From the NCBI GenBank assembly GCA_001723645.1, contig MDLC01000005.1:32027-96026 (forward strand): a DNA stretch of 64,000 nucleotides, given 5' to 3'. Made by a program: the position numbers and the translations under genes. The number at the start of each line of letters is the position of its first letter. Position 1 is the first letter of the stretch. The notes below the pieces were generated by a model. It had not been told where the DNA came from, did no database searches, and saw nothing but the letters and a program-made list of their open reading frames with translations. This DNA is from Candidatus Endobugula sertula (GTDB lineage: Bacteria > Pseudomonadota > Gammaproteobacteria > Pseudomonadales > Cellvibrionaceae). This document shows positions 38,209-48,369 of the stretch, in pieces.

Positions 38209-39006
38209 TTATTGCTGACTATGCCTCTCTTTTAGTAAGGCTTTAATTTCCCAAAGTTCTTTTTGTAATTCCTGTAACGTAGGCTCACCATCTTCCCTAT
38301 TTTGTTCTCTGTGTTCTTCTTCCAACACGTTAACCACTATACCAATAATCATGTTTAAAAAAGCAAATGCAGTAAAGAAGATAAATGTTAAATAATAAGC
38401 CCAACTAAAACCATAAACTGTCATGGTTTCATACATGACATCGGTCCAGTCCTCAAAGGTCATTACACGAAATAAGGTCAGAAGGCTTCTTGCTATATCG
38501 CCCCACAAACTAGGGTTAATCTCACTGAAAAAAGTAGCACCAACTGCAGCATAGATATAAAAAATAATAAACATAAGCAAAACCACGTAGCCTAATCGTG
38601 GCAGTGCCTTAAGTAACGAATTGAGTAGCATACGCAATTCAGGGATAATAGAAACCATTCTCAATACCCGAAAAATGCGAATAAGTCGTCCAATAATAGC
38701 TAACTCACTATCTTCAATAGGTATTAAGCTGACTGTGACAATGACTGTATCAAAAATATTCCAAGCCCGCTTAAAAAAATCTTTTTTATGTTTTTCACCT
38801 AAAAAACGAATGGTAATTTCAAACATAAAAAAAATAGTAATAAACCAGTCAAGAAAGATAACTACTCGGGATACCGATTCTGAAATATTGTAGGTTTTGG
38901 CACCAACCATTAACGCCGAAAATATAATAATCGAGATTACAAAAAGTTCAAAAACTTTATTAGAACGAATGCGCTCAAACTTAGCTTGTAAAGTTGCAGA
39001 ATTCAT
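38209..39006 (-). CDS. Voltage-gated cation channel, BacNav-like
   Basis: A single-domain six-segment channel subunit (265 residues) expected to form tetramers in the inner membrane. S4 carries arginines every third residue (R107, R110, R113, R116 in GRLIRIFRVLRM). The pore helix and filter are LFRVMTFEDWTDVMYE, with filter TFEDWTD at 183-189. A charged C-terminal tail (about 228-265) looks like a coiled coil for tetramer assembly. Typical sodium channels read TLESWS; the extra acidic residues resemble calcium-selective channels. The start is set at ATG 39006; a TTG at 39033 overlaps cysS. Confidence 0.9.
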   Translation of the reverse strand: MNSATLQAKFERIRSNKVFELFVISIIIFSALMVGAKTYNISESVSRVVIFLDWFITIFFMFEITIRFLGEKHKKDFFKRAWNIFDTVIVTVSLIPIEDSELAIIGRLIRIFRVLRMVSIIPELRMLLNSLLKALPRLGYVVLLMFIIFYIYAAVGATFFSEINPSLWGDIARSLLTLFRVMTFEDWTDVMYETMTVYGFSWAYYLTFIFFTAFAFLNMIIGIVVNVLEEEHREQNREDGEPTLQELQKELWEIKALLKERHSQQ

Positions 39007-39017
39007 TGTCAATATTT

Positions 39018-40421
39018 TTATTTTCTCCTCCAACTTGTTCCTTCATGTGAATCTTCTAGCAATACACCTTTCTGATAAAGTTCTTCACGAATTTCATCAG
39101 CCCTAGCATAGTGCTTATCGACCTTGGCTTGAATACGTTCAGCAATTAACGCTTCGATACGCCCGGACGACAACCCTTCCTCATTGGTATCGCCACCTTG
39201 CAAAAAGAGAATAGGATCACTTTGCAAAATGCCTAAAATACCTGCCATTGCTTTCAACTCTCCCATCAGCCCCCTTGCATCCTCGGCATCTTTTTTTGCA
39301 GCAGTATTAATGGCTTTAACCATATCATACATAACAGCCAAGGCAACACGAGTATTAAAGTCGTCGTTCATTGCTTCAACAAACTTACCATAGAAAGTAC
39401 TGCCTACCATTAATGAAATATCACAGGGCTCTACATCCGTATAATGTTTCAGTGTTTGATAAAAACGCTCTAAACCTGACTTCGCTTCAATCAAGTTATC
39501 TTCAGAGTAGTTAATATGACTACGATAATGGCTGCTAATAATCAAATAACGGATAACTTCTGGGTGATATTTTTTAAACACATCACGAATAGTAAAAAAA
39601 TTGCCTAATGATTTAGACATTTTTTCACCATCCACTCTAACAGCACCTGCGTGCATCCAATAATTAACGAATTTACAACCGTTAGCCGCTTCACTTTGTG
39701 CAATTTCATTTTCATGATGAGGGAATGGTAAATCCGGACCACCACCATGAATATCAAAGCTAGCTCCCAAACAAGACTTAGTCATCGCAGAGCATTCGAT
39801 ATGCCAACCAGGACGGCCACGCCCCCATGGAGATTGCCAAGACACTTCTTGTTCTTTACATGATTTCCATAAAGTGAAATCCCGAGGATCTTCTTTCAAT
39901 TCTCTAATGTCAACACGAGCACCAGAGAGCAATTCTTCGGTATTTTTACCGGATAACTGCCCATAATCTTCAAATCGGCTAACCCGGTAATAAACATCAT
40001 TATTATCTGCAACATAAGCATAGCCCTTGTTAATTAATGTAGTAACCATCGCAATAATGTTGTCCATATGGTCTGTTGCACGAGGTTCCTGATTAGGGGA
40101 CTGAATATTTAATAACGCTTCATCTTCATGCATAGCATCGATAAAACGCTGTGATAAAGTCGCACTATCCTCACCACTTTCATTAGCCCGATTGATGATT
40201 TTATCATCAACATCAGTAATATTACGCACATACTCGACTTCCCAGCCTTGAGATCGTAAAAAGCGCACAATCACATCAAAGGAGACTAATACTCTGGCAT
40301 GACCAATATGACAATAGTCATAAACCGTCATTCCACACACATATAAACGAATTTTACCCTCTTCGATAGGGGTGAAAATGACTTTATTCCGAGTCAAGGT
40401 ATTGTAAATTTTTAGCATCAT
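39018..40421 (-). CDS. cysS: Cysteinyl-tRNA synthetase
   Basis: Charges tRNA-Cys. The 467-residue class I synthetase has CHIGHAR near residue 38, zinc ligands (Cys29 region, CSAMT, HENE) and KMSKSLGNFF near 270. Upstream of glnS and ppiB/lpxH as in E. coli. The first codons are MMLKIYNTLTRNK. The stop lies 11 bases before the channel ATG. Confidence 0.97.
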   Translation of the reverse strand: MMLKIYNTLTRNKVIFTPIEEGKIRLYVCGMTVYDYCHIGHARVLVSFDVIVRFLRSQGWEVEYVRNITDVDDKIINRANESGEDSATLSQRFIDAMHEDEALLNIQSPNQEPRATDHMDNIIAMVTTLINKGYAYVADNNDVYYRVSRFEDYGQLSGKNTEELLSGARVDIRELKEDPRDFTLWKSCKEQEVSWQSPWGRGRPGWHIECSAMTKSCLGASFDIHGGGPDLPFPHHENEIAQSEAANGCKFVNYWMHAGAVRVDGEKMSKSLGNFFTIRDVFKKYHPEVIRYLIISSHYRSHINYSEDNLIEAKSGLERFYQTLKHYTDVEPCDISLMVGSTFYGKFVEAMNDDFNTRVALAVMYDMVKAINTAAKKDAEDARGLMGELKAMAGILGILQSDPILFLQGGDTNEEGLSSGRIEALIAERIQAKVDKHYARADEIREELYQKGVLLEDSHEGTSWRRK

Positions 40422-40502
40422 TGGCTTTTCTAATCTCTATTTTAAACGTGAGATGCCTATCATTGTGTAATCATTTAAACATTTCACGTCTTGAATATTT
40501 AA

Positions 40503-42179
40503 CTATCCATTAAATGTATCACGTAAACCAATAGTTCGATTAAACATCAAACCCTCGGACTTTGAATCGCGACAAAAATACCCCTCTCGCTCAAATTGAT
40601 AGGTAGTGCCTACCTCTGCTTCATTGAGCCCCACTTCACCGACACATTGTGTCTTCATTACCAAGCTTTCAGGGTTAAGCACATCAACAAAATTCTTCTC
40701 TCCAGAATCCGGTGAAGCATCATTAAATAGACGGTCATACAAAGCCACATCAAATATCGCATGCCGCTTGGCATCAACCCATTGAATAACACCTTTGGGT
40801 TTAATACCATCTCCAGGATCACTACCGATTGTATCCTCTATAATACGCGCTTTAACCTCAATAATATTACCCTTATCACCCTTAATACATTTATCCGCTT
40901 CGATAACATAAGCACTACGTAAACGTACCCGTTTGCCTATCACTAGACGCTTGTACTTTTTATTCGCTTCTTCACGAAAATCATCGGCATCAATATAAAT
41001 TTCTCGACTAAAAGGTAAAGTACGTTCAGCTAGGTCATCACGATTGGGATGTCCAGCAGCAGTTACCATTTCCGTTTTATTTTCCGGATAGTTCGTCAAA
41101 GTGACTTTTAGTGGATTTAACACACACATAGCTCTGGGAGCATTTTTATCCAAGTCATCACGAATAGCATGCTCCAGCATACTCACGTCGACAATGCCGT
41201 CTGACTTTGTTACCCCAATCATGTCACAAAACTTACGTAGCGCCGCTGGCGTCACACCACGACGACGCATCCCTGCTAATGTAGGCATTCTGGGATCATC
41301 CCAACCATCGACATAACCATCGTCTACGAGTTGCTTAAGCTTACGCTTGGAAGTCACTGTATAGTTTAGGTTTAAACGCCCAAACTCATACTGTACGGGT
41401 TTGGACGGCACAGGCAGATTATCAATAAGCCACTCATAAAGTACTCTATGATCGGCAAATTCCATCGTACAAATAGAGTGAGTAACACCTTCTATTGCGT
41501 CACCCTGCCCATGAGCGAAATCATACATAGGGTAAATACACCATTTATCGTCTGTTTGATGATGTAACTGCTTGCGAATACGATACAAAATAGGGTCACG
41601 CAAATTCATATTGGAGCTTGCCATATCAATTTTGGCACGCAACGCACAAGCACCCTCGTCATACTCACCTGTCCGCATTTTTTCAAACTCATCCAAATTT
41701 TCTTGCACACTCCGCTCACGATACGGACTATTTTTACCGGGTTCCGTTAACGTTCCTCGATATTCACGGGCCTCATCCGGTAATAAATGACATACATAGG
41801 CTTTACCCTGCTCAATCAAGTAAAGAGCCCACTCATAAAACTGCTGAAAATAGTTGGAAGCATAACGAATGTCACCACTCCAGCGGTAACCCAACCACTC
41901 CACATCACGAATAATAGCGTCAATATACTCCTGATTTTCTTTCGCCGGGTTAGTATCATCAAACCGTAAGTGACATTCACCACCAAACTTCTCTGGTAAA
42001 CCAAAATTCAGGCAGATGGACTTCGCATGACCGATATGCAGATAACCATTGGGTTCTGGCGGAAATCGCGTAATGACTTGAGAATGCTTACCCTCTGCAA
42101 AATCACGGGTGATGATCTGTTCCAAAAAATGCAATGGTCGGTCACTATCATTGTCAATGATGGTCTTATCTGCGGTCAT
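40503..42179 (-). CDS. glnS: Glutaminyl-tRNA synthetase
   Basis: Charges tRNA-Gln directly. The 558-residue class I enzyme has the HIGH box in PPEPNGYLHIGHAKSICLNF and the anticodon-binding β-barrels at the C-terminus. The KMSKS equivalent reads TVTSKRKL instead of the E. coli TVMSKRKL, so a Thr replaces Met. Length equals E. coli (554). Divergent from ppiB. Confidence 0.97.
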   Translation of the reverse strand: MTADKTIIDNDSDRPLHFLEQIITRDFAEGKHSQVITRFPPEPNGYLHIGHAKSICLNFGLPEKFGGECHLRFDDTNPAKENQEYIDAIIRDVEWLGYRWSGDIRYASNYFQQFYEWALYLIEQGKAYVCHLLPDEAREYRGTLTEPGKNSPYRERSVQENLDEFEKMRTGEYDEGACALRAKIDMASSNMNLRDPILYRIRKQLHHQTDDKWCIYPMYDFAHGQGDAIEGVTHSICTMEFADHRVLYEWLIDNLPVPSKPVQYEFGRLNLNYTVTSKRKLKQLVDDGYVDGWDDPRMPTLAGMRRRGVTPAALRKFCDMIGVTKSDGIVDVSMLEHAIRDDLDKNAPRAMCVLNPLKVTLTNYPENKTEMVTAAGHPNRDDLAERTLPFSREIYIDADDFREEANKKYKRLVIGKRVRLRSAYVIEADKCIKGDKGNIIEVKARIIEDTIGSDPGDGIKPKGVIQWVDAKRHAIFDVALYDRLFNDASPDSGEKNFVDVLNPESLVMKTQCVGEVGLNEAEVGTTYQFEREGYFCRDSKSEGLMFNRTIGLRDTFNG

Positions 42180-42335
42180 AAGTTATCCGTTACTAGAAGA
42201 AATATATGAAAACACGTATTATAACGGCCTCTTGGAATTCTCTCATAGCGAATTCATTGTTTTCTGACATTTTTAGCCCAAAATGGCCATCTGATAAAAT
42301 ATAAATAGAACACCTCTAAAAAGTAAGGTATTTGA

Positions 42336-42839
42336 ATGATTATATTGCACACCAATCTTGGTAGTATCACCATCGAACTGAATTTTGATAAAGCACCAAA
42401 ATCAGCTGAAAACTTTCAACAATACGCTGAAAGTGGCTTTTATGAAGGAACCATTTTCCATCGTGTTATTGATGACTTTATGATCCAGGGAGGAGGCTTC
42501 AATGAAGATATGGAACAGAAGGAAACCCTTGCTCCTATTACTAATGAAGCTGATAATGGACTCAAAAATGATTGCTATACATTGGCAATGGCCCGCACTA
42601 TGGACCCAGATAGTGCAAGCTCTCAGTTCTTTATCAATGTTAAAGACAACGACTTTCTAAACCACACAGCTAAAACCACTCAAGGTTGGGGCTATTGTGT
42701 TTTCGGCAAAGTGGTTGAGGGACAGGATGTCGTTGATAAAATCAAAAAGGTAGAAACAGGCTCTAGTGGCTTCCATCAGGATGTCCCTACTGAAGCCGTT
42801 ATCATTGAAAAAGTAACTGTTGCTGCAACTGCAGAATAG
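42336..42839 (+). CDS. ppiB: Peptidyl-prolyl isomerase B (cyclophilin)
   Basis: Cytosolic cyclophilin of 167 residues; no signal peptide. Motifs: [18 protein letters not shown], with the catalytic Arg, and [15 protein letters not shown]. The gene precedes lpxH by 20 bases, the E. coli ppiB-lpxH order. Confidence 0.96.
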   Translation: MIILHTNLGSITIELNFDKAPKSAENFQQYAESGFYEGTIFHRVIDDFMIQGGGFNEDMEQKETLAPITNEADNGLKNDCYTLAMARTMDPDSASSQFFINVKDNDFLNHTAKTTQGWGYCVFGKVVEGQDVVDKIKKVETGSSGFHQDVPTEAVIIEKVTVAATAE

Positions 42840-42859
42840 CCCGTTAAGCAGCTCTGTCA

Positions 42860-43597
42860 ATGGGTATTTACTTCATTTCCGACCTTCACTTGTCACCAGA
42901 AAGGCCTGCTATTACACAGGCTTTTTACCACTTTCTCAGTACCATCGCAAAATCCGCTAAGTCTCTTTATATCTTGGGGGATCTTTTTGAAATGTGGCTG
43001 GGGGATGACGATGATACCCCGCTATATCGGGAAGTAGTTCAGCACTTAAAAGAATACAACCTACAGGGAAGAAGCTCAGAGCGCAAAACCTATTTTATGC
43101 GAGGCAACCGAGACTTTCTTATAGGAAAAACCTTTGCTCAAAGCGCTGAGGTCACATTATTAACAGACCCCACGGTCATTACTTATCAAAAGCAACGTTA
43201 TCTGCTAATGCATGGGGATAGTCTATGTACCCGTGACCATGATTATATGAAATTTCGAGAGTTAACACGATCTGCAGACTGGCAAAAACAATTACTCGCG
43301 CAACCATTGGACCAGCGACGCCAATATGCTAATACAATAAGACAGCAAAGTAGCACCATGAACAGCCTAAAAGCTGCTGATATTATGGACGTTACACAGG
43401 AGGCTGTCTTACAGGTGATGGAAGAAAATCTTACCAACACACTTATCCATGGCCATACTCACCGTCCAGCTAAACACCAGCTATCTATCCACAACCAACC
43501 CGCCCAACGTATTGTATTAGGTGACTGGAATACACAGGGCTGGTATTTAACCATAGATAAAAACAATCAAAGACTTCTAATATCGTTCGATATTTGA
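42860..43597 (+). CDS. lpxH: UDP-2,3-diacylglucosamine pyrophosphohydrolase
   Basis: LpxH makes lipid X in lipid A synthesis, a metallophosphoesterase. 245 residues: FISDLHLSPERP, LGDLFEMWLGDD, MRGNRDFLIG, MHGDSLCTRDHDY and IHGHTHRPAKH supply the two-metal site. Family length about 240. Its presence shows an LPS-bearing cell. It is in line with ppiB. Confidence 0.97.
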   Translation: MGIYFISDLHLSPERPAITQAFYHFLSTIAKSAKSLYILGDLFEMWLGDDDDTPLYREVVQHLKEYNLQGRSSERKTYFMRGNRDFLIGKTFAQSAEVTLLTDPTVITYQKQRYLLMHGDSLCTRDHDYMKFRELTRSADWQKQLLAQPLDQRRQYANTIRQQSSTMNSLKAADIMDVTQEAVLQVMEENLTNTLIHGHTHRPAKHQLSIHNQPAQRIVLGDWNTQGWYLTIDKNNQRLLISFDI

Positions 43598-43740
43598 GTA
43601 GTGCTTGATTAAGTGCTCACCTAATATCGTCAATGAAACCAATACCAGTTTACCAAAATACCTTCTATAATAATAACTTTGGGCTAAGTAAAATACTATT
43701 ACAATAAGAGGTGAGCCCATAACCCAGCTCCTCAGTTAGG

Positions 43741-43746
43741 TATAAT
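43741..43746 (+). promoter_or_regulatory. Candidate -10 element of the peptide ABC operon
   Basis: TATAAT at 43741-43746, about 60 bases before the binding-protein start. The -35 position (17-base spacing) reads CATAAC, a poor match. Confidence 0.3.
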
Positions 43747-43808
43747 GATAAAAAGTATACAATAAAAACAGAAATGCCTTACCAAACACAATGGAGGTAC
43801 TAACAACA

Positions 43809-45977
43809 GTGCAAAAAATAATGTTATTATTTGTCGTGCTTATTCTAAGCGGTACTATTTTTATCACCCACAGCCCTCTAACCTACGCTAGTTGGAATAA
43901 TCCCTATAATGCGGAACCGGAAGAAGATAATATTCTTTACGTTGCATTTTCATCACGTCCCAAACACCTCGACCCAGTCAGATCCTACAGTGAAGATGAA
44001 TATCAGTACTTAGGGCAGATTTATGAACCACCACTACAGTACCATTATCTACAACGCCCTTATACCCTAGAGCCACAAACCTTAACCAAAATGCCTGAGA
44101 TTGTTTATTTAGATAAATCAGGCACGCCATTAGTTGAACCTATTAACCATGATCAAATTGCTTATACAGAATATCATTTTGAATTACAAAAAGGCATTTT
44201 ATATCAGCCACACCCTGCCCTAGCAAAAGATCAGCAAGGAAATTATTACTATCATTCTTTAACCAAAGACGAATCAAAACCCTTTAAATCACTAGAACAT
44301 TTTCCTCACACAGGCACACGAGAACTACTTGCACAAGATTATGTTAACCAAATCAAACGTATAGCCAACCCTGCTCTACACTCTCCTATTAGGGGGTTAA
44401 TGCAAGAATATATTGTTGGACTCAAAGAGCTCGCACAAACACTTGATGAGCGTACAAAATCATCAGGGAAAATCAATGACTTAAGAAACTTCCTTGTCGA
44501 AGGGGTTAAAAGCACCGGCGATTACCAATTTAGTATTCGACTCAATGGAAAGTATCCCCAGTTTCTTTATTGGCTAGCCATGCCGTTTTTTGCACCGATT
44601 CCCTGGGAAGCCGATGTCTTTTACAACCAGCCAGGGTTTGATAAAAATAATATCAGCCTTCACTGGTATCCTATAGGAACGGGGGCATATATGTTGACCG
44701 AAAATAATCCAAACCTACGCATGGTACTAGAAAAAAACCCTAATTTTCGTACGCAACGTTACCCCTCTACAGGCGAACCTGGCGACAAAGAAAAAGGATT
44801 ATTAAGAGACGCTGAAAAAACTATCCCTTTTATCGATAAAGTGGTCTTTACCTTAGAAAAAGAATCTATCCCTTATTGGAATAAATTTTTACAAGGATAC
44901 TTTGATAGCTCGGGAATCAGTTCCGACAGCTTTGATAACGCCATTAGCTTTGGCTCGGCGGGAGAAATTAATCTAACCAATGATATGAAATCTAGAGGTA
45001 TCCAATTAAATACCGTTGTTGGTACCAGTACTTTTTATCTCGGTTTTAATATGCATGATGCCACTATCGGTGGCCCCTCAGAAAGAGCACGGCTCTTAAG
45101 ACAAGCGATCTCTATTGCTGTTGATTATGATGAATACATATCTATCTTCACCAATGGTAGAGGTATTTCTGGACAAGGTCCTATTCCTCCCGGCATATTT
45201 GGCTATAAAAATGGCGAAGCCGGTATTAATCCTTATGTCTATGAATGGGATAATGGTAAAGCTAAACGTAAAAGCATTAAGTACGCCAAACAGCTATTGG
45301 AGCAAGCTGGATATAAAAATGGTATAGACAATCAAACCTCAAAACCACTTTCGTTATTCTACGAATCTATTGACATAGGCCCTGATGGAAAAGCTCGATT
45401 AAATTGGTTGCGCAAACAATTCGAAAAAATTGATATCCAATTAATTATTCGTTCTACCGACTACAATCGTTTTCAGGAAAAACTGTTAACCGGCGCAGCC
45501 CAACTATTTAACTTCGGCTGGAATGCTGACTACCCTGACCCAGAGAATTTCCTCTTTCTATTTTACGGCCCACAAGGAAAAATAAAATATAGCGGGGAAA
45601 ATGCAGCTAATTACGATAACCCTGAATATAATCATCTATTTGATCAAATGAAAAGCATGTCTAATTCACCTGCAAGGCAAAAGATTATTGATCAAATGGT
45701 AGAAATACTCCGCCATGACGCACCATGGGTCTTTGGTTTCCACCCAAAAACATTTTCACTACAACATAGCTGGTACAAAAATATTAAGCCTTTTATTATG
45801 ACCAACACAGGAACCATTAAATACAAACGCATTGATAAAAAACAACGTTATGAAAAAAGACAGCAATGGAACCAACCTATTGTCTGGCCAGTTGTGTTAA
45901 TTTTACTATGTATTATCGCTTTGGTGATTCCAGCGATTATTGCTTATCGCCACCGTGAAAGGAGTCGCTTACTATGA
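43809..45977 (+). CDS. Peptide-type solute-binding protein with C-terminal membrane anchor
   Basis: Family 5 extracellular solute-binding protein of about 722 residues, larger than E. coli YejA (604). An N-terminal export signal (KIMLLFVVLILSGTIFITH) is followed by the family start DNILYVAFSSRPKHLDPVRS and a long ligand-binding body. The C-terminus has a second hydrophobic segment (WPVVLILLCIIALVIPAIIA) and a basic end, so the protein is probably tethered at both ends or at its C-terminus. The start is GTG 43809, since GGAGGT lies 10 bases before it; ATG at 43791 is the alternative. Overlaps the permease by ATGA. Confidence 0.9.
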   Translation: MQKIMLLFVVLILSGTIFITHSPLTYASWNNPYNAEPEEDNILYVAFSSRPKHLDPVRSYSEDEYQYLGQIYEPPLQYHYLQRPYTLEPQTLTKMPEIVYLDKSGTPLVEPINHDQIAYTEYHFELQKGILYQPHPALAKDQQGNYYYHSLTKDESKPFKSLEHFPHTGTRELLAQDYVNQIKRIANPALHSPIRGLMQEYIVGLKELAQTLDERTKSSGKINDLRNFLVEGVKSTGDYQFSIRLNGKYPQFLYWLAMPFFAPIPWEADVFYNQPGFDKNNISLHWYPIGTGAYMLTENNPNLRMVLEKNPNFRTQRYPSTGEPGDKEKGLLRDAEKTIPFIDKVVFTLEKESIPYWNKFLQGYFDSSGISSDSFDNAISFGSAGEINLTNDMKSRGIQLNTVVGTSTFYLGFNMHDATIGGPSERARLLRQAISIAVDYDEYISIFTNGRGISGQGPIPPGIFGYKNGEAGINPYVYEWDNGKAKRKSIKYAKQLLEQAGYKNGIDNQTSKPLSLFYESIDIGPDGKARLNWLRKQFEKIDIQLIIRSTDYNRFQEKLLTGAAQLFNFGWNADYPDPENFLFLFYGPQGKIKYSGENAANYDNPEYNHLFDQMKSMSNSPARQKIIDQMVEILRHDAPWVFGFHPKTFSLQHSWYKNIKPFIMTNTGTIKYKRIDKKQRYEKRQQWNQPIVWPVVLILLCIIALVIPAIIAYRHRERSRLL

Positions 45978-46951
45978 TGAGTTATATTATTCGTCGTATC
46001 TTATACGCAATTCCTATTTTAATTGGCGTTAACATTTTAACCTTTTTATTGTTCTTTTATGTCAATACCCCCGATGATATTGCTAAAGCTCAGTTAGGCG
46101 AAAAACGTGTCTCTCAGGAAGCCATTGAGCAATGGAAACAAAGTAAAGGATACGACAAACCCATTCTGTGGAACGCCGAAGCAACGGGCATACAAAAACT
46201 AGGAGACACTATCTTCTTTGATAAATCTATTCGTATGATTTTCTTCGACTTTGGCTCCTCTGATAGTGGTAGAGATATCAACTATGACATTAGCCAACGT
46301 ATGTGGCCAAGTTTAGCCATTGCGATACCCACCCTACTCATTGGTCTAACCGTCAATATCACTATCGCGTTAATGATCGTTTTTTTCCGAGGCACGGCTA
46401 TTGATACCTGGGCAGTGGTTTTCTGTGTATTTTTACTCTCGATTTCATCATTGTTTTATATCATTGGTGGACAGTTTTTCTTTAGTAAAATGCTTCATCT
46501 TGTCCCTATATCTGGCTATGATACCGGCGCTAGCGCTATTAAATTTTTAATCTTGCCAATAATTATCGGAGTCATTGGAGGCATCGGTGGAGGTGTTCGT
46601 TGGTATCGCACGCTCTTTATTGAAGAAATAGAAAAAGATTATGTTCGTACGGCTAGAGCCAAAGGGCTTAAAGAAATTACCGTGCTATTTAGACATATAT
46701 TAAACAACGCGATGATCCCTATTCTAACGGGAGTAGTAGTTATTCTGCCATTATTGTTTATGGGCAGCTTACTTATGGAATCCTTCTTTAGTATCCCTGG
46801 CCTTGGAAGTTACACCATTGATGGAATACAACGCCAAGACTTTGCCATAGTGCGTTCAATGGTTTATTTAGGTTCAGTTCTCTATATTATTGGACTGATT
46901 CTCACCGATATTTCATACACTATTGTTGACCCAAGAGTGAGGTTAAACTAG
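45974..46951 (+). CDS. ABC transporter permease 1 (DppB/YejB type)
   Basis: Inner-membrane permease of 325 residues with the usual first segment (IIRRILYAIPILIGVNILTF). The BPD_transp_1 core ends in the EAA-like loop DYVRTARAKGLKEITVLFRHILNNAM, followed by SFFSIPGLGSYT. Overlaps the binding protein by four bases and the next permease by one base. Confidence 0.92.
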   Translation: MMSYIIRRILYAIPILIGVNILTFLLFFYVNTPDDIAKAQLGEKRVSQEAIEQWKQSKGYDKPILWNAEATGIQKLGDTIFFDKSIRMIFFDFGSSDSGRDINYDISQRMWPSLAIAIPTLLIGLTVNITIALMIVFFRGTAIDTWAVVFCVFLLSISSLFYIIGGQFFFSKMLHLVPISGYDTGASAIKFLILPIIIGVIGGIGGGVRWYRTLFIEEIEKDYVRTARAKGLKEITVLFRHILNNAMIPILTGVVVILPLLFMGSLLMESFFSIPGLGSYTIDGIQRQDFAIVRSMVYLGSVLYIIGLILTDISYTIVDPRVRLN

Positions 46952-48369
46952 TGAGTATATTTACCATTCAACCCGTCTTTTTAATCACCGACATTTTACT
47001 ATTTTTATTAGTTGCCATTGCGGTGGGTTATTTTTGCTATGCACGCCAGCACGCACATTTAGTCACTCCCTGGAAACACCTATCTAAAAACTCGGTGGCC
47101 ATGGGCTCCGCTGCTATTTTATTGGCCTATCTATCCATTGCTGTAGTGGACTCCATTCATTTTAAATTACCCAGTGAAAACTACTCAAAAGAGGACCCAC
47201 ATTATCAACCAGAAGCCTTAAGCTTATTAGATGTTTGGTTAAAGCCACTGCGCGATAAAAGTGAAAAGTCCTATTCCTCACCTTTTGCCAGCCAATTATT
47301 TACCAAAGAAAGTATAGAGCAAAAGAATGGTAGTACTATTTGGGATTATCCCTCTTTACGTTATGGTGGTGTACATTTAAATGAAGGACAATCCAAATCT
47401 GCCGACATTCTTATTCGCAGTATTCCAGGCGTTATAAAAGGGCTATTACTTGGAGCCCTAGTACTTATTTTACTCACGCTATATCACCGTAAAAAAAGTC
47501 CTCAACCACTGTTCTATCATATGCAACAAATTCTCAAAGGGCAATGCTCTATTCAATGGCGTCCTTTTTTATTCGTATCAACAGGCCTATTTATTATTTC
47601 AGGTATTATTATTGAGCTCAGTCAGGTTTATCATGTGTTTGGCACCGATAAAATTGGTGATAGTATTCTCTACCAATCACTAAAAAGTATTCGAACAGGT
47701 ATACTGATTGGGACGTTAACCACATTAGTCATGCTACCCTTCGCCATTATTTTAGGTATTGCTGCTGGCTATTTTCGCGGCTGGATTGACGACCTTATCC
47801 AATATATTTATACCACGTTAAACTCTATACCCAGCTTATTACTTATAGCCGCAGTCATGCTGATGCTACAGGTACACTTAAACAATAATGCTGAAGATTA
47901 TAACTCTCTATTGGAACGAGCCGATTTACGTTTGTTATTTTTATGCATGATTTTAAGCGTCACTAGCTGGACAGGACTGTGCCGTTATTTACGAGCCGAA
48001 TCATTAAAACTACGAGAAATGGATTATATCGCCGCTGCACGCACTATGGGTGTCAGCCATATCAGTATTTTATCACGACACATATTGCCAAACGTGACCC
48101 ATATTGTACTGATCACCGTCATTCTCGATTTCAGTGGCTTAGTACTTGCCGAAGCGATGCTTGCTTATGTACAAATTGGTGTTGACCCTACAACAGAAAG
48201 TTGGGGCAATATGATTAACAGTGCACGCTTAGAAATGGCACGAGAACCAGCCGTTTGGTGGTCTCTAACTGCCGCATTTACCTTTATGTTAATCCTTGTG
48301 TTAGCGGCCAATTTATTCTCCGACGCTGTACGCGATGCCTTAGATCCAAGAGGTCAGCACTATGACTGA
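46951..48369 (+). CDS. ABC transporter permease 2 (DppC/YejE type)
   Basis: 472-residue permease with GTG start. The C-terminal half has the typical EAA motif (MDYIAAARTMGVSHISILSRHILPN) and the end DALDPRG. The N-terminal part is longer than usual (about 150 extra residues) and carries three additional hydrophobic segments around a soluble stretch. Overlaps the ATPase by 8 bases. Confidence 0.92.
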   Translation: MSIFTIQPVFLITDILLFLLVAIAVGYFCYARQHAHLVTPWKHLSKNSVAMGSAAILLAYLSIAVVDSIHFKLPSENYSKEDPHYQPEALSLLDVWLKPLRDKSEKSYSSPFASQLFTKESIEQKNGSTIWDYPSLRYGGVHLNEGQSKSADILIRSIPGVIKGLLLGALVLILLTLYHRKKSPQPLFYHMQQILKGQCSIQWRPFLFVSTGLFIISGIIIELSQVYHVFGTDKIGDSILYQSLKSIRTGILIGTLTTLVMLPFAIILGIAAGYFRGWIDDLIQYIYTTLNSIPSLLLIAAVMLMLQVHLNNNAEDYNSLLERADLRLLFLCMILSVTSWTGLCRYLRAESLKLREMDYIAAARTMGVSHISILSRHILPNVTHIVLITVILDFSGLVLAEAMLAYVQIGVDPTTESWGNMINSARLEMAREPAVWWSLTAAFTFMLILVLAANLFSDAVRDALDPRGQHYD

